From positions 1-18,714 of the forward strand of contig JAJNBR010000023.1 of NCBI GenBank assembly GCA_021156265.1: DNA of 18,714 nt. Reading direction: 5' to 3'. The stretch is from Flavipsychrobacter sp. (lineage in GTDB: Bacteria > Bacteroidota > Bacteroidia > Chitinophagales > Chitinophagaceae). The translations under genes were made by a program, and so were the position numbers. Below are positions 1 through 8,277 of the stretch, piece by piece. The notes beneath the pieces are model-generated. The model was not told the origin of the DNA. It made no database searches and saw nothing but the letters and a program-made list of their open reading frames with translations. Positions within the stretch are counted from its first letter, which is position 1, and the number at the start of each line of letters is the position of its first letter.

Positions 1-465
1 AGTTTGTTACAACCCATAAGGGGTGCCCGTATGTAAACAACCGAGCGATAGCGAGCTCGTGAATACCTTTAAAAAGATCATCAATTCATGAACAAATTGA
101 AACAAATTGGCGGCCAACCGCAATACAGACAAGCCTCAGGCACTTTTCAGCGCGCAGCATTTGTAACAAATCGGTCTGAACCGGAATTTTTGGAATTAAA
201 GAATTTTCAGAATTCCATTCATACATTCTAAAAATTCCGGTTCAGACAATGAAACGACAACAAAAACGGCAACAACCGACAACAAAACACGGAACAACCA
301 TGAAACAAGCAATTCCATCACAAACCCTTACTACACAGCCAACCGAGCCACGAAAATGATGCGACAATGCTGCATGACGTCTTTAAACCATGACAAAAAC
401 GGCAACAATTGTTATCAACAGATATGAATAATACTAATTACCTATCTTAGCCCCATCACACATAT
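1..465. other. Gene-free leader upstream of the MFS transporter
   Basis: No convincing reading frame is visible here; frames are closed by frequent stops and the longest ATG frames are under about 20 codons. The stretch holds a perfect inverted-repeat element (174-247, listed separately) and a small potential hairpin at 42-59 (arms CGAGC/GCTCG). It also holds an exact 16-bp direct repeat, ACAAAAACGGCAACAA, at 260-275 and 393-408. Bases 248-410 are strikingly rich in A and C on the plus strand. The promoter of the following gene must lie in the last 60-100 bases, but no good match to the Bacteroidota TTTG / TAnnTTTG promoter was found; TATCTTAG at 443-450 is one mismatch from the -7 element but lacks a well-placed -33 element. 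Confidence 0.6.
174..247. repeat. Palindromic element with perfect 18-bp inverted repeats
   Basis: The left arm GTCTGAACCGGAATTTTT (174-191) is the exact reverse complement of the right arm AAAAATTCCGGTTCAGAC (230-247). The stem extends inward through 196/225 with one G-T pair, giving about 23 paired positions. The 38-base centre contains three GAATT words (193, 201, 210) at 8-9-base spacing and an alternative hairpin GGAATT/AATTCC (192-197 with 211-216). This is the architecture of a REP- or MITE-like dispersed element. I recall hairpins bounded by TCTGAAC/GTTCAGA from other Bacteroidota genomes but cannot verify it here. No T-run follows the stem directly, so a simple terminator is less likely. 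Confidence 0.75.
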
Positions 466-1800
<1,335 letters not shown>

Positions 1801-1801
1801 G

Positions 1802-2659
1802 ATGAGACTTTTCAGCATAAACGCAGGATATTTTAAACTGGATGGCGGTGCCATGCATGGTGTGGTGCCCAAAAGCATGTGGAACAAGGCAAACCCTGCA
1901 GACGAAAACAATATGTGCACCTGGGCCATGCGCTGCCTGCTGGTAGAACACGGCAACTACCGGATACTCATCGACACAGGCATGGGCAATAAACAGGATA
2001 ACAAATTTTTCAGCTACTACCACCCGCACGGTGATGATACACTGGAAAAATCGCTCGCAAAACACGGCTTCACTCCCGACGATATAACGGATGTATTCCA
2101 CACCCACCTGCATTTCGATCATTGCGGCGGTTCCATCAAAAAAGAAGGGGACAAACTGCTACCCACATTCCCGAACGCCACTTACTGGACCAACGAAAAA
2201 CACTGGCAGTCGGCCACCAGCCCGAACGAGCGCGAAAAAGCATCATTCCTGAAAGAAAACCTGCTGCCCATGCAGGATGCAGCCAGGTTTCACTTTGTGG
2301 ATGTACCTGATGGCGGTGAATGGATAACCGATGTAAATGTGCGCATTGTTAACGGTCATACCGATGCAATGATGCTGCCACAGATCAAATTCAACAATAC
2401 CACCGTGCTCTACTGCGCCGACCTGGTGCCGAGTGCCGCTCATATATCAATGCCCTGGGTAATGGCCTATGATATGCGGCCGCTGGATACCCTGAAGGAA
2501 AAACACCAGATACTTAAACAGGCGGCCGATGAAAATTGGGTGCTCTTCTTCGAGCATGACCCGAAGATAGAATGCTGCACCCTGCAGCAAACCGACAGGG
2601 GCATCCGGGTGAAAGAAACATTCAGAGCAAAGGAGTTGGAAGAACGTTACCCGGGATAG
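1802..2659 (+). CDS. MBL-fold metallo-hydrolase
   Basis: This 285-residue protein has the metallo-beta-lactamase fold. All expected ligands for two metals are visible: H102, H104, D106 and H107 in the HTHLHFDH motif, H186 in NGHTD, D207 in YCADLVP, and H252 in FEHDP. The N-terminus (GYFKLDGGAMHGVVPK, then ILIDTGMG) resembles the lactonase/glyoxalase-II-like branch of the superfamily. No signal peptide is present, so it should be cytoplasmic. The substrate is not deducible: lactone, thioester and phosphodiester hydrolases share this core. It starts one base after the transporter stop, indicating translational coupling and possibly a shared pathway, with the transporter exporting or importing the hydrolase substrate or product. 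No plus-strand terminator follows convincingly. Confidence 0.88.
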   Translation: MRLFSINAGYFKLDGGAMHGVVPKSMWNKANPADENNMCTWAMRCLLVEHGNYRILIDTGMGNKQDNKFFSYYHPHGDDTLEKSLAKHGFTPDDITDVFHTHLHFDHCGGSIKKEGDKLLPTFPNATYWTNEKHWQSATSPNEREKASFLKENLLPMQDAARFHFVDVPDGGEWITDVNVRIVNGHTDAMMLPQIKFNNTTVLYCADLVPSAAHISMPWVMAYDMRPLDTLKEKHQILKQAADENWVLFFEHDPKIECCTLQQTDRGIRVKETFRAKELEERYPG

Positions 2660-2994
2660 GACAAAAAAAGAGGCGCAGGCAGCCCCTTTCTCAAGGTACG
2701 GCCATGCACCCTCATCAGATAGGCTTGTCCTGCGCCTATAACTTAATTGCAATCTGTACTATACATAGGGTAGAAAAAAGGATGCCAGTCCCCACTTGCC
2801 CGTGAAACATGCATAAATACAGGCTTGTATGAAATCGGGCAATGTGGATGCTGAGGAGAGATTCCCCACATTGTCATCACCCGCCATATATAAACCTTTG
2901 GACTATGTGGATAAAAACTGGGGAGGAATCTTGAACCTGATATTAGAGTTTTGTTATTAAGTTGTTAACTTAGCGGTATAAGACAGAGAGAGCC
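2660..2994. other. 335-bp intergenic region with structured elements
   Basis: No protein gene is supported here. The region contains the long minus-strand hairpin at 2663-2737 (listed separately) and an 8-bp inverted repeat CAATGTGG/CCACATTG (2840-2847 with 2866-2873, extendable by one G-T and one G-C pair). Close to the next gene is a short palindrome TAAGTT-GTT-AACTTA (2958-2972). The last sits 23 bases before the start codon at 2995 and could be an operator or overlap the promoter; a TTTTG at 2949-2953 is a possible -33 element, but the corresponding -7 sequence is poor. Confidence 0.5.
2663..2737 (-). terminator. Minus-strand long hairpin followed by T-run (terminator or small RNA 3' end)
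   Basis: On the minus strand AGGCGCAGG (2737-2729) pairs perfectly with CCTGCGCCT (2679-2671), followed by one C and seven T residues (2669-2663), the layout of an intrinsic terminator. The 49-base interior is too long for an ordinary loop and can form its own helices: AGCC/GGCT just inside the outer stem and GGTGC/GTACC (one G-T) around ATGGCC. This looks like a compact structured RNA ending in its own terminator. It could end transcription from the minus-strand lipoprotein gene at 3188-3964, which would run antisense to the small gene at 2995, or be the 3' end of an independent small RNA. I could not assign it to a known RNA family. Confidence 0.5.
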
Positions 2995-3183
2995 ATGTTC
3001 ACAACCAATTTTCCTTACCCCGCAGAAGAATTATCTGCATTTATCCTCAGCATCGACACCTTTATCATCTCGCTGAAAAGCGGCCAGGTGGTAAAGCATG
3101 CTACAAAAGACATAGAGTCATTTTACCAATGGCTGGTTGTCAACAATGTACGTGATATTGCCCGTCAGAAACTAGTGGGATAG
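2995..3183 (+). CDS. Small protein of unknown function (62 residues)
   Basis: I do not recognise this 62-residue frame. It begins MFTTNFPYP and has an amphipathic, helix-prone middle (LSAFILSIDTFIISL, then VKHATKDIESFYQWL). It has no signal peptide, lipobox or clear membrane helix. The ATG follows the purine-rich AGACAGAGAGAG, one of the better ribosome-binding-like sequences in the window. Amino-acid composition looks like a genuine small cytoplasmic protein rather than random translation. It converges on the minus-strand lipoprotein gene with only four bases between the stops and no terminator in between, so antisense read-through is likely. A palindrome (2958-2972) upstream may regulate it. 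Confidence 0.55.
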   Translation: MFTTNFPYPAEELSAFILSIDTFIISLKSGQVVKHATKDIESFYQWLVVNNVRDIARQKLVG

Positions 3184-3187
3184 CTGT

Positions 3188-3964
3188 TTATTTCTGCTTT
3201 ACCAGCATGAAATAATAATCCTCTGTAGAGCCCGGCACCAATGCTACGATGGAATCGGTTGAATTGCTTACATAGCCAGGCTTAGTGCTAACCGGCAGAA
3301 AGCCTGCCTGGAGATATGAATTATTGCTGTTGAGCAATTCAATATAGCCGGCATCTGCATTATGCACCTTAAACTCATAGGTTTTGGTGGTAGGCACCCC
3401 GGCATCCATGTAGCTATAAAGCGCTGTAAAGTCCTTACGAATGGAGATTTCCTGCACACGCTCATTTTCGGTAAGATCGTCCCAAACCGATACATAGCTG
3501 CTCTGGCTGCTGCCCTGAAATGCATCAACTGCCTTCCAGTTGGTACGGGTGCCCGTCTTGTCCAGGAATACAGTCTTGGCATTGCCCTTAGTATCGGGCT
3601 CAATATAGTAGGTGTTGTTGCCCGGTACCGGTGTAAAGCTTACAAAGGCTCGCTCCGGCTTTGAGGCATCGTTGAACCAGTTATTGTAGAAGTGATTGTC
3701 GTCGTACCAATCTGCGTAGTAGGTCTTATTAGGAGGTAGAGCTTCTTTGGTCAGCACCAGTACTTCATTCTGCTGAAGCACTTTGCGCATGATACGGTTC
3801 TTGTTTTCGTTATAATCGTCCATGCTACCATAGATATCCATGGTTATTGGCCTGTCTATATGATTCACAAAAGTCACATCTGTATGGTCATTCTTCTTTT
3901 TACAGCCGTAAGCAGCCGACAGCAGTAACGCAAACAGGAATGCAAGTGCAAGACGATTATTCAT
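3188..3964 (-). CDS. Lipoprotein of unknown function (258 residues)
   Basis: The open frame extends upstream to 4036, but the ATG at 3964 is chosen because it starts directly at a lipoprotein signal peptide: MNNR, a hydrophobic stretch, then SAAYGC with the lipidated cysteine at residue 21. The longer form would put 24 extra non-signal residues in front. After the cysteine comes KKKND, then a soluble domain rich in Tyr, Asn, Asp and Thr with features such as YYADWYDDNHFYNNW near residue 85 and a C-terminus DYYFMLVKQK. The composition suggests an all-beta extracytoplasmic domain. No family is recognised. It is divergent from the DUF4382 gene at 4108, sharing a 143-bp promoter region, and convergent with the small gene at 2995. 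Confidence 0.75.
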   Translation of the reverse strand: MNNRLALAFLFALLLSAAYGCKKKNDHTDVTFVNHIDRPITMDIYGSMDDYNENKNRIMRKVLQQNEVLVLTKEALPPNKTYYADWYDDNHFYNNWFNDASKPERAFVSFTPVPGNNTYYIEPDTKGNAKTVFLDKTGTRTNWKAVDAFQGSSQSSYVSVWDDLTENERVQEISIRKDFTALYSYMDAGVPTTKTYEFKVHNADAGYIELLNSNNSYLQAGFLPVSTKPGYVSNSTDSIVALVPGSTEDYYFMLVKQK

Positions 3965-4107
3965 AAGGTCGGTTATAAGCTCACTAATGTAAGAAAAAAT
4001 ACGATAGCACATGAAGCCCGACTCCCGGAATCGCATTGTAAAACTTTAAATAATAACACTTTGCAAAAAACACGGCATAATTTTTTTGTCAACTCTTCAA
4101 AATCAAG

Positions 4108-4911
4108 ATGATGAACAAACAACTGGTGGCCATTGCTGCAATGGCATTTTGCGCATTTGCATCCTCGTGCTCAAAAGACGACAACACGACAAACGATCCG
4201 AACAATCCAGCTTCAGGTAAGGCCACGTTAAGTATGCGCCTGACCGACGGTCCTGCAGATTATGATGCAGTTTACCTGGACATTCAAAAAGTAGAGGTAA
4301 CCATGGCAGGGCAAAGCCCCGTGGCTTTAACGCTCGTACGTCCGGGCATTTACGATCTGCTTAAGTTTAGAAATGGAACTGACACCCTATTGGGACAGGC
4401 AGTGGTACCTTCAGGATCAATAGAACAAATCAGGCTGGTATTAGGTAGCAATAACACAGTGGTGGTTGATAGTGTAAGCTATCCGTTAACCACACCTTCA
4501 GGTCAGACAAGCGGTATCAAACTCAATCTAAATGACTCACTGATAGCCGGCAATGCTTACAACATCTGGATAGACTTTGATGCTGGCAAATCAATTCATC
4601 AGACTGGCAATGGTAAATACATGCTGAAGCCGGTGATTCGCGCTTATTCCGCCTTAACCAACGGAAGAATAAAAGGTTATGTATTACCGCTGACCTCGAT
4701 GGCTACTGTATATGCCGTTAATGGCACCGACACATTTGGAGCCATTCCTGCTACAACCGACGGATTCTTTATGATCAGCGGGTTGCCACAGGCAAACTAT
4801 AATGTATTATTCGATGCGGGCGTATCTACCTTAAAGGATACCACGTTCTTAAACGTTCCGGTCACTTTCGGAGCAGAAACTAATCTTGGTACTGTAACGC
4901 TGGTACCATAA
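4108..4911 (+). CDS. DUF4382 lipoprotein, copy 1
   Basis: This 267-residue predicted surface lipoprotein has a signal peptide ending FASSC with the lipidated cysteine at residue 21. It is followed by SKDDN, which resembles the lipoprotein export signal known from Flavobacteriia and Bacteroides. Residues about 37-180 match DUF4382, including MRLTDGPADYDAVYLDIQ and VEVTM, then the conserved segment TTPSGQTSGIKLNLN and the strand WIDFDAGKSIH. Residues about 185-267 form a small beta-sandwich like carboxypeptidase-regulatory or SdrD-B-like domains (GRIKGYVLP to LGTVTLVP). Function is unknown; DUF4382 proteins are commonly cell-envelope associated. ATG occurs twice in a row (4108, 4111) and either could be used. 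The next gene is a close paralogue, but a strong terminator separates them, so they are independent units. Confidence 0.88.
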   Translation: MMNKQLVAIAAMAFCAFASSCSKDDNTTNDPNNPASGKATLSMRLTDGPADYDAVYLDIQKVEVTMAGQSPVALTLVRPGIYDLLKFRNGTDTLLGQAVVPSGSIEQIRLVLGSNNTVVVDSVSYPLTTPSGQTSGIKLNLNDSLIAGNAYNIWIDFDAGKSIHQTGNGKYMLKPVIRAYSALTNGRIKGYVLPLTSMATVYAVNGTDTFGAIPATTDGFFMISGLPQANYNVLFDAGVSTLKDTTFLNVPVTFGAETNLGTVTLVP

Positions 4912-4916
4912 AAACT

Positions 4917-4964
4917 AAAACAATGCATGCAATCCTTTTTTTAAGGGCGTGCATGCATTGTTTT
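4917..4964. terminator. Strong bidirectional intrinsic terminator
   Basis: A perfect 15-bp inverted repeat AAAACAATGCATGCA (4917-4931) pairs with TGCATGCATTGTTTT (4950-4964). The 18-base interior can itself pair CCTT with AAGG. The A-run on one side and T-run on the other make it usable in both directions, though both neighbouring genes are on the plus strand. It begins six bases after the stop of DUF4382 copy 1. Confidence 0.85.
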
Positions 4965-5089
4965 AATCAAATCTAACTAACTGAAAATAGTTAACTAATA
5001 ACTTAAAATATCAGGAAAGCGGATTTGTAGTCACTTTCGGCATAAAAAAATGGTCCCAGATTTGCTCTACTGCCACTAAATTATCCATT

Positions 5090-5881
5090 ATGAACAGGAC
5101 CACACTATTAGCATTGTTGATGGGCATTTTTGCCTCGACAATAACTTCTTGCAGCAAAGATGATGACGATGACGACAACACTGCTGCTACGGCAAAGGTG
5201 AACATGCGTCTGATCGATGCTCCTGCTGATTATGAACATGTATATGTTGACATCCAGAAAGTAGAAGTGACCATGCAGGGCAGCAGTGCTGTTACACTGA
5301 GTCCTATCCGCCCGGGCATATACGACCTGAGGCAATTCAGCAATGGCATTGACACTCTGTTATTGACAACCGACCTACCCACCGGAACTATCGAACAGAT
5401 ACGCCTTGTGCTTGGTACAAACAACTCGGTTGTCGTAAATGGCCAGTCTTATGCTATGACAACACCTTCAGGCCAGACCAGCGGCGTAAAGCTGAACTTA
5501 AATCAGGCCCTCCAGGCAAATCAGTCTTATGATTTCTGGATCGACTTTGATGCTGGTAAGTCTGTACATGAGACAGGTAGCGGCAAATACATGCTAAAGC
5601 CGGTTATCCGGGCCTATTCTGCGCTAACAAATGGCAAAATAAAAGGTGTCGCCCTGCCGCTGTCAGCCTTGATAACGGTGTATGCGATAAATGGTACGGA
5701 TACATTCTCTGCAATTCCTAATACTACCACCGGTGGTTTTGCATTCGCAGGCCTGCCAGCCGGTACCTACAGCGTTGCATTGGATGCAGGTGTGGCCACG
5801 TTCGTGGATTCAACAATTACCAATGTGCAGGTGCAATATGGCACTACCACAGACGTTGGATCTATCCTGTTGCATCTATAA
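5090..5881 (+). CDS. DUF4382 lipoprotein, copy 2
   Basis: This 263-residue tandem paralogue of the preceding lipoprotein has a signal peptide ending TITSC with the cysteine at residue 21. SKDDDDDDN follows, an unusually long acidic run matching the Bacteroidota surface-lipoprotein export signal. The DUF4382 core spans residues about 33-175 (MRLIDAPADYEHVYVDIQ, TTPSGQTSGVKLNLN, FWIDFDAGKSVH). The segment GKYMLKPVIRAYSALTNG is identical to copy 1. The C-terminal small beta-domain (residues 180-263) is more diverged. The pattern suggests a fairly recent tandem duplication in which the C-terminal domain and the leader change fastest. The start is fixed by the signal peptide. An intrinsic terminator follows 20 bases after the stop, so it is probably monocistronic. 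Function is unknown. Confidence 0.88.
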   Translation: MNRTTLLALLMGIFASTITSCSKDDDDDDNTAATAKVNMRLIDAPADYEHVYVDIQKVEVTMQGSSAVTLSPIRPGIYDLRQFSNGIDTLLLTTDLPTGTIEQIRLVLGTNNSVVVNGQSYAMTTPSGQTSGVKLNLNQALQANQSYDFWIDFDAGKSVHETGSGKYMLKPVIRAYSALTNGKIKGVALPLSALITVYAINGTDTFSAIPNTTTGGFAFAGLPAGTYSVALDAGVATFVDSTITNVQVQYGTTTDVGSILLHL

Positions 5882-5901
5882 AAGAACAATACCTTTTGTA
5901 T

Positions 5902-5934
5902 AATAACGGCTTCCTGGGAAGCCGTTATTTTTTT
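5902..5934 (+). terminator. Intrinsic terminator after DUF4382 copy 2
   Basis: AATAACGGCTT (5902-5912) pairs with AAGCCGTTATT (5919-5929), with one or two extra C-G pairs inside, followed by a T-run through 5934. A stable stem with a six-base loop or less and a T-tract makes this a textbook terminator. Confidence 0.9.
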
Positions 5935-5969
5935 AAAGAACTTATATTCGCCGGGTAATTGTTGATATA

Positions 5970-6809
5970 ATGAAGCCACGCTTAAAGTTTACTGCAATAG
6001 CCCTTTTGCCCGCGATGATATGCCTGTTATCTTGTAAAGGTCAGCATGCCGACAATTCAGACAATACGGATTCAGCTTCGGAGGCTACCCCGACGCCTAT
6101 GATAAGCTATACGCTTGTTAAAGAATACCCACATGACCCCGCCGCTTTTACAGAAGGCCTTGAATATATTGACGGGCATCTATACGAAAGTGTGGGCCGC
6201 TACGGTCAGTCTGATCTACGCAAAACAGATCTAGTCTCGGGAAAGATCATTCAGCAGCAAAAAATGGATAACAGGTATTTCGGTGAAGGGATTACCGTAC
6301 TGAATGGGAAAATATACCAGCTGACCTACCAGGAAAAGACCGGCTTTATATACGATCAAAAGACGTTTAAGCAACTCGGAACATTTCCGATTTCTACTGC
6401 CGAAGGCTGGGGTATGACCAACGATGGCTCCTCTATTATTTACGGAGATGGCAGCAACAACCTGTACTTTCTCGATCCTATCACACTGAAGGAAACAAAG
6501 AGGATTAGTGTCACAGATAACTACGGACCGGTCAGCAACATCAATGAACTCGAATACATCAATGATCATATTTACGCCAACCAATGGCAGACAGACCTTA
6601 TCCTTAAGATCAATCCCAATACCGGAAAGGTCGTGGGCCAGGTGAATTTGGGAGACTTACGGTCGAAAACCAATATTCCCCGGCCGATAGAAGGCAATGA
6701 ATCTGCTCCTGAACACCTGAATGGCATTGCTTATGACAAACAAGGCAACCGCATCTTTATCACTGGTAAAAACTGGCCGAAATTATTTGAAATAAAGTTG
6801 GATAATTAG
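5970..6809 (+). CDS. Glutaminyl-peptide cyclotransferase (plant-type), lipoprotein
   Basis: This is a 279-residue enzyme of the plant/bacterial-type glutaminyl cyclase family, a five-bladed beta-propeller unrelated to the animal zinc enzyme. It converts N-terminal glutamine of peptides to pyroglutamate. Family motifs in order: HDPAAFTEGLEY near residue 55, YESVGRYGQSDLR, GEGITVLNGKIYQLTYQE, EGWGMTNDGSSIIYGDGS, NELEYINDHIYANQWQTD, and NGIAYDKQGNRIFITGKNWP at the C-terminus. A lipoprotein signal peptide ends LLSC with the cysteine at residue 22, so the enzyme is envelope-anchored. It could therefore cyclise exported proteins whose mature N-terminus is Gln after signal cleavage; the tail-fibre-like protein and the second DUF4402 protein here have Gln at or near the predicted cleavage sites. 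Length and motifs appear complete. It lies between two terminators, so it is monocistronic. Confidence 0.92.
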   Translation: MKPRLKFTAIALLPAMICLLSCKGQHADNSDNTDSASEATPTPMISYTLVKEYPHDPAAFTEGLEYIDGHLYESVGRYGQSDLRKTDLVSGKIIQQQKMDNRYFGEGITVLNGKIYQLTYQEKTGFIYDQKTFKQLGTFPISTAEGWGMTNDGSSIIYGDGSNNLYFLDPITLKETKRISVTDNYGPVSNINELEYINDHIYANQWQTDLILKINPNTGKVVGQVNLGDLRSKTNIPRPIEGNESAPEHLNGIAYDKQGNRIFITGKNWPKLFEIKLDN

Positions 6810-6850
6810 ATCAGTACAACCGGCCCCGGGTTTGCAACAGCATAAATAGC

Positions 6851-6883
6851 AAACAGCCTCCGCTTACAAAACGGAGGCTGTTT
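6851..6883. terminator. Intrinsic terminator between convergent genes
   Basis: AAACAGCCTCCG (6851-6862) pairs perfectly with CGGAGGCTGTTT (6872-6883) around a nine-base loop, continuing into TTTTATT on the plus strand. It lies between the converging glutaminyl cyclase and small lipoprotein genes and can serve both, although the T-run is short on the minus strand. Confidence 0.85.
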
Positions 6884-6911
6884 TATTAATAAAGACGCTG
6901 TCTATTGCAGT

Positions 6912-7301
6912 CTATTCTTCAGTAACTGCAAGGTTATAACTCTGTGAACTTTCCTCTTTGATGGTGTACGGCGCGCCTCCTTTTACGGCCATGCCGATAG
7001 AGGGATCCCACCCAAAGCCAAACAGGTAATATTTTCCTTTCTTAAGATTGGAGAAAGTAGCCACAGGCTTTCCTCCTTCCATAATGCACTTCGTGGAGTC
7101 ATCAAATGACGCAGGCTTGTCCTGGGTGTTGTATTTAATATACACCATACACGAGTCAATATTCATACTGTGGTGTTGCGGCGTTATTTTAAGAACTGCA
7201 TTCCCACCTTTGCCGCCAATAGGGTCCGGGTCTTCACGCTCGCAGCTGATAATCGAGAAACTCAGAACAATTCCGGCTGCTAAATAAAATATTGACTTCA
7301 T
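6912..7301 (-). CDS. Small lipoprotein of unknown function (129 residues)
   Basis: The signal peptide starts MKSIFYLAAG and ends SIISC, with the lipidated cysteine at residue 20, then EREDPDP, an acidic sequence compatible with surface export. The roughly 105-residue mature part looks like one compact beta-sandwich: VLKITPQHHSMNIDSCMVYIKYN, later KGKYYLFGFGWD, and AVTEE at the end. A second cysteine, in DSC, and a further one in TKC could form a disulfide. The family is not recognised. Its start lies three bases after the stop of the MbnP-like gene, so the two form one transcript and probably work together. It is the last gene before the shared terminator. Confidence 0.8.
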   Translation of the reverse strand: MKSIFYLAAGIVLSFSIISCEREDPDPIGGKGGNAVLKITPQHHSMNIDSCMVYIKYNTQDKPASFDDSTKCIMEGGKPVATFSNLKKGKYYLFGFGWDPSIGMAVKGGAPYTIKEESSQSYNLAVTEE

Positions 7302-7304
7302 TTA

Positions 7305-8096
7305 TTATTCCTTTGTAGTTGCTGCTTTAATAAGGCTAAAACTGTTAGAATAGTTGTCCGCTAGCTTTTTAGCGTCAGGACCGGCCATCATAACCGTATT
7401 TACCATGGCGATGCTAACAGGTTGTGGTGTGAACCATTTGAGCAGGTCTGCCTTTATTACCACATCGCCATTTACATCAGCTTCAATAGATATAGGCGTG
7501 GGAAAGTCTAGCTGAACAGTGCGCAAAACATTGTTTTCACCCTGGAAGCCGCCCGTATGATACCTAAATGCCTTATTCCGGGTTGTCGATGCATCTGAAG
7601 TACCCTCCATTTTTGCCATGATATAGCCGCTGTTCCAATCCCAGAACATGCCATTGTCTACACTAAGAGCGCCAGATTGAGCTCCGCTTACATTCCTGGT
7701 GCTGTCCACACCAATCATGAATCTGATCGCCTTGTAGTCGCCCTGAGGTACACCTTCGAGATGAAAATGACGTGAGCCGTTAACGCCTTCCCTGACAAGA
7801 TGATAGCTTTCCTGCTCTATATAATCGTTGCCAGCGGTTGCAATAAGCTTTACATTACTGATATAATAATTAAATATCGATACGGCAAACTGTTCGTTTG
7901 CAGCATTGGTATATGTAGCTGTATTGAGTTTTAATGAATCATTGCCCGCAAAGTTTACAAAGTTGACGTGCACTTCTTTATTGCTGGCGGGGGGATCGAC
8001 AATAACCGGGTCATCTTTTTTCCGGCACCCTGCTGCGGTCATAAACGCTGCCATCAGCAGACAAGTTGTGACTGGACGAAAATTATTCTGGCTCAT
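7305..8096 (-). CDS. MbnP-like lipoprotein
   Basis: This 263-residue lipoprotein has its lipobox TAAGC with the cysteine at residue 24, then RKKDDP. The mature region matches the MbnP family: VHVNFVNFAGNDSL at the start, YHLVREG and HFHLEGVPQGDYKAIRFMIGVD in the middle, SGAQSGAL, and the hallmark MFWDWNSGYIMAKMEG. MbnP proteins were named from methanobactin (copper-chelating peptide) loci. There the partner MbnH, a di-haem enzyme, oxidises a tryptophan of MbnP and so enables copper binding. The two Trp residues of the FWDWNSGY motif are preserved here. No MbnH or other cytochrome c peroxidase gene is in the window; the only linked gene is the small lipoprotein downstream. A role in copper or other metal handling is inference. 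It is divergent from the DUF4402 gene at 8278, with the GTTAA array between them. Confidence 0.82.
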   Translation of the reverse strand: MSQNNFRPVTTCLLMAAFMTAAGCRKKDDPVIVDPPASNKEVHVNFVNFAGNDSLKLNTATYTNAANEQFAVSIFNYYISNVKLIATAGNDYIEQESYHLVREGVNGSRHFHLEGVPQGDYKAIRFMIGVDSTRNVSGAQSGALSVDNGMFWDWNSGYIMAKMEGTSDASTTRNKAFRYHTGGFQGENNVLRTVQLDFPTPISIEADVNGDVVIKADLLKWFTPQPVSIAMVNTVMMAGPDAKKLADNYSNSFSLIKAATTKE

Positions 8097-8142
8097 ATAA
8101 TCAAAGACAACAAGTTACGAAATTTTGTTGGAAACTGAGGTG

Positions 8143-8207
8143 GTTAATAGCTCGTTAAGCACGAGTTAACCGCCCGTTAAACATATGCGAGAATAAAAAA
8201 ATGTTAA
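8143..8207. promoter_or_regulatory. Phased GTTAA direct-repeat array (candidate regulator binding sites)
   Basis: The word GTTAA occurs at 8143, 8154, 8165 and 8176, a strict 11-base period (about one helical turn), with a fifth copy at 8203. The array lies in the 181-bp divergent region, about 100-135 bases before the DUF4402 start and 47-80 bases before the MbnP-like start. Repeats 1 and 3, and 2 and 4, are 22 bases apart, close to the spacing of direct repeats bound by LytTR-type regulators such as AgrA, whose sites also contain a GTTA core. An overlapping weak inverted repeat CTCGT/ACGAG sits at 8151-8165. No regulator gene is in the window, so the assignment is inference. Confidence 0.45.
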
Positions 8208-8277
8208 ACCTCAGCGGTAATATTGCATATCAAACTTTACAAAACAATAAAATAACAATAACATCAAAAGTAACCAC

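Noticed and set aside
2122..2310. Plus-strand 62-codon frame inside the hydrolase gene
   Set aside because: It overlaps the hydrolase in another frame, across the metal-binding region, and has no supporting features.
2671..2737. Hammerhead ribozyme, suggested by CTGATGAG followed by GAGAAA on the minus strand
   Set aside because: Extra bases separate the second helix from GAAA and no NUH cleavage site lies in a correctly paired position, so the core geometry fails.
3965..4036. N-terminal 24-residue extension of the minus-strand lipoprotein
   Set aside because: It would bury the lipoprotein signal peptide; the ATG at 3964 gives a standard one.
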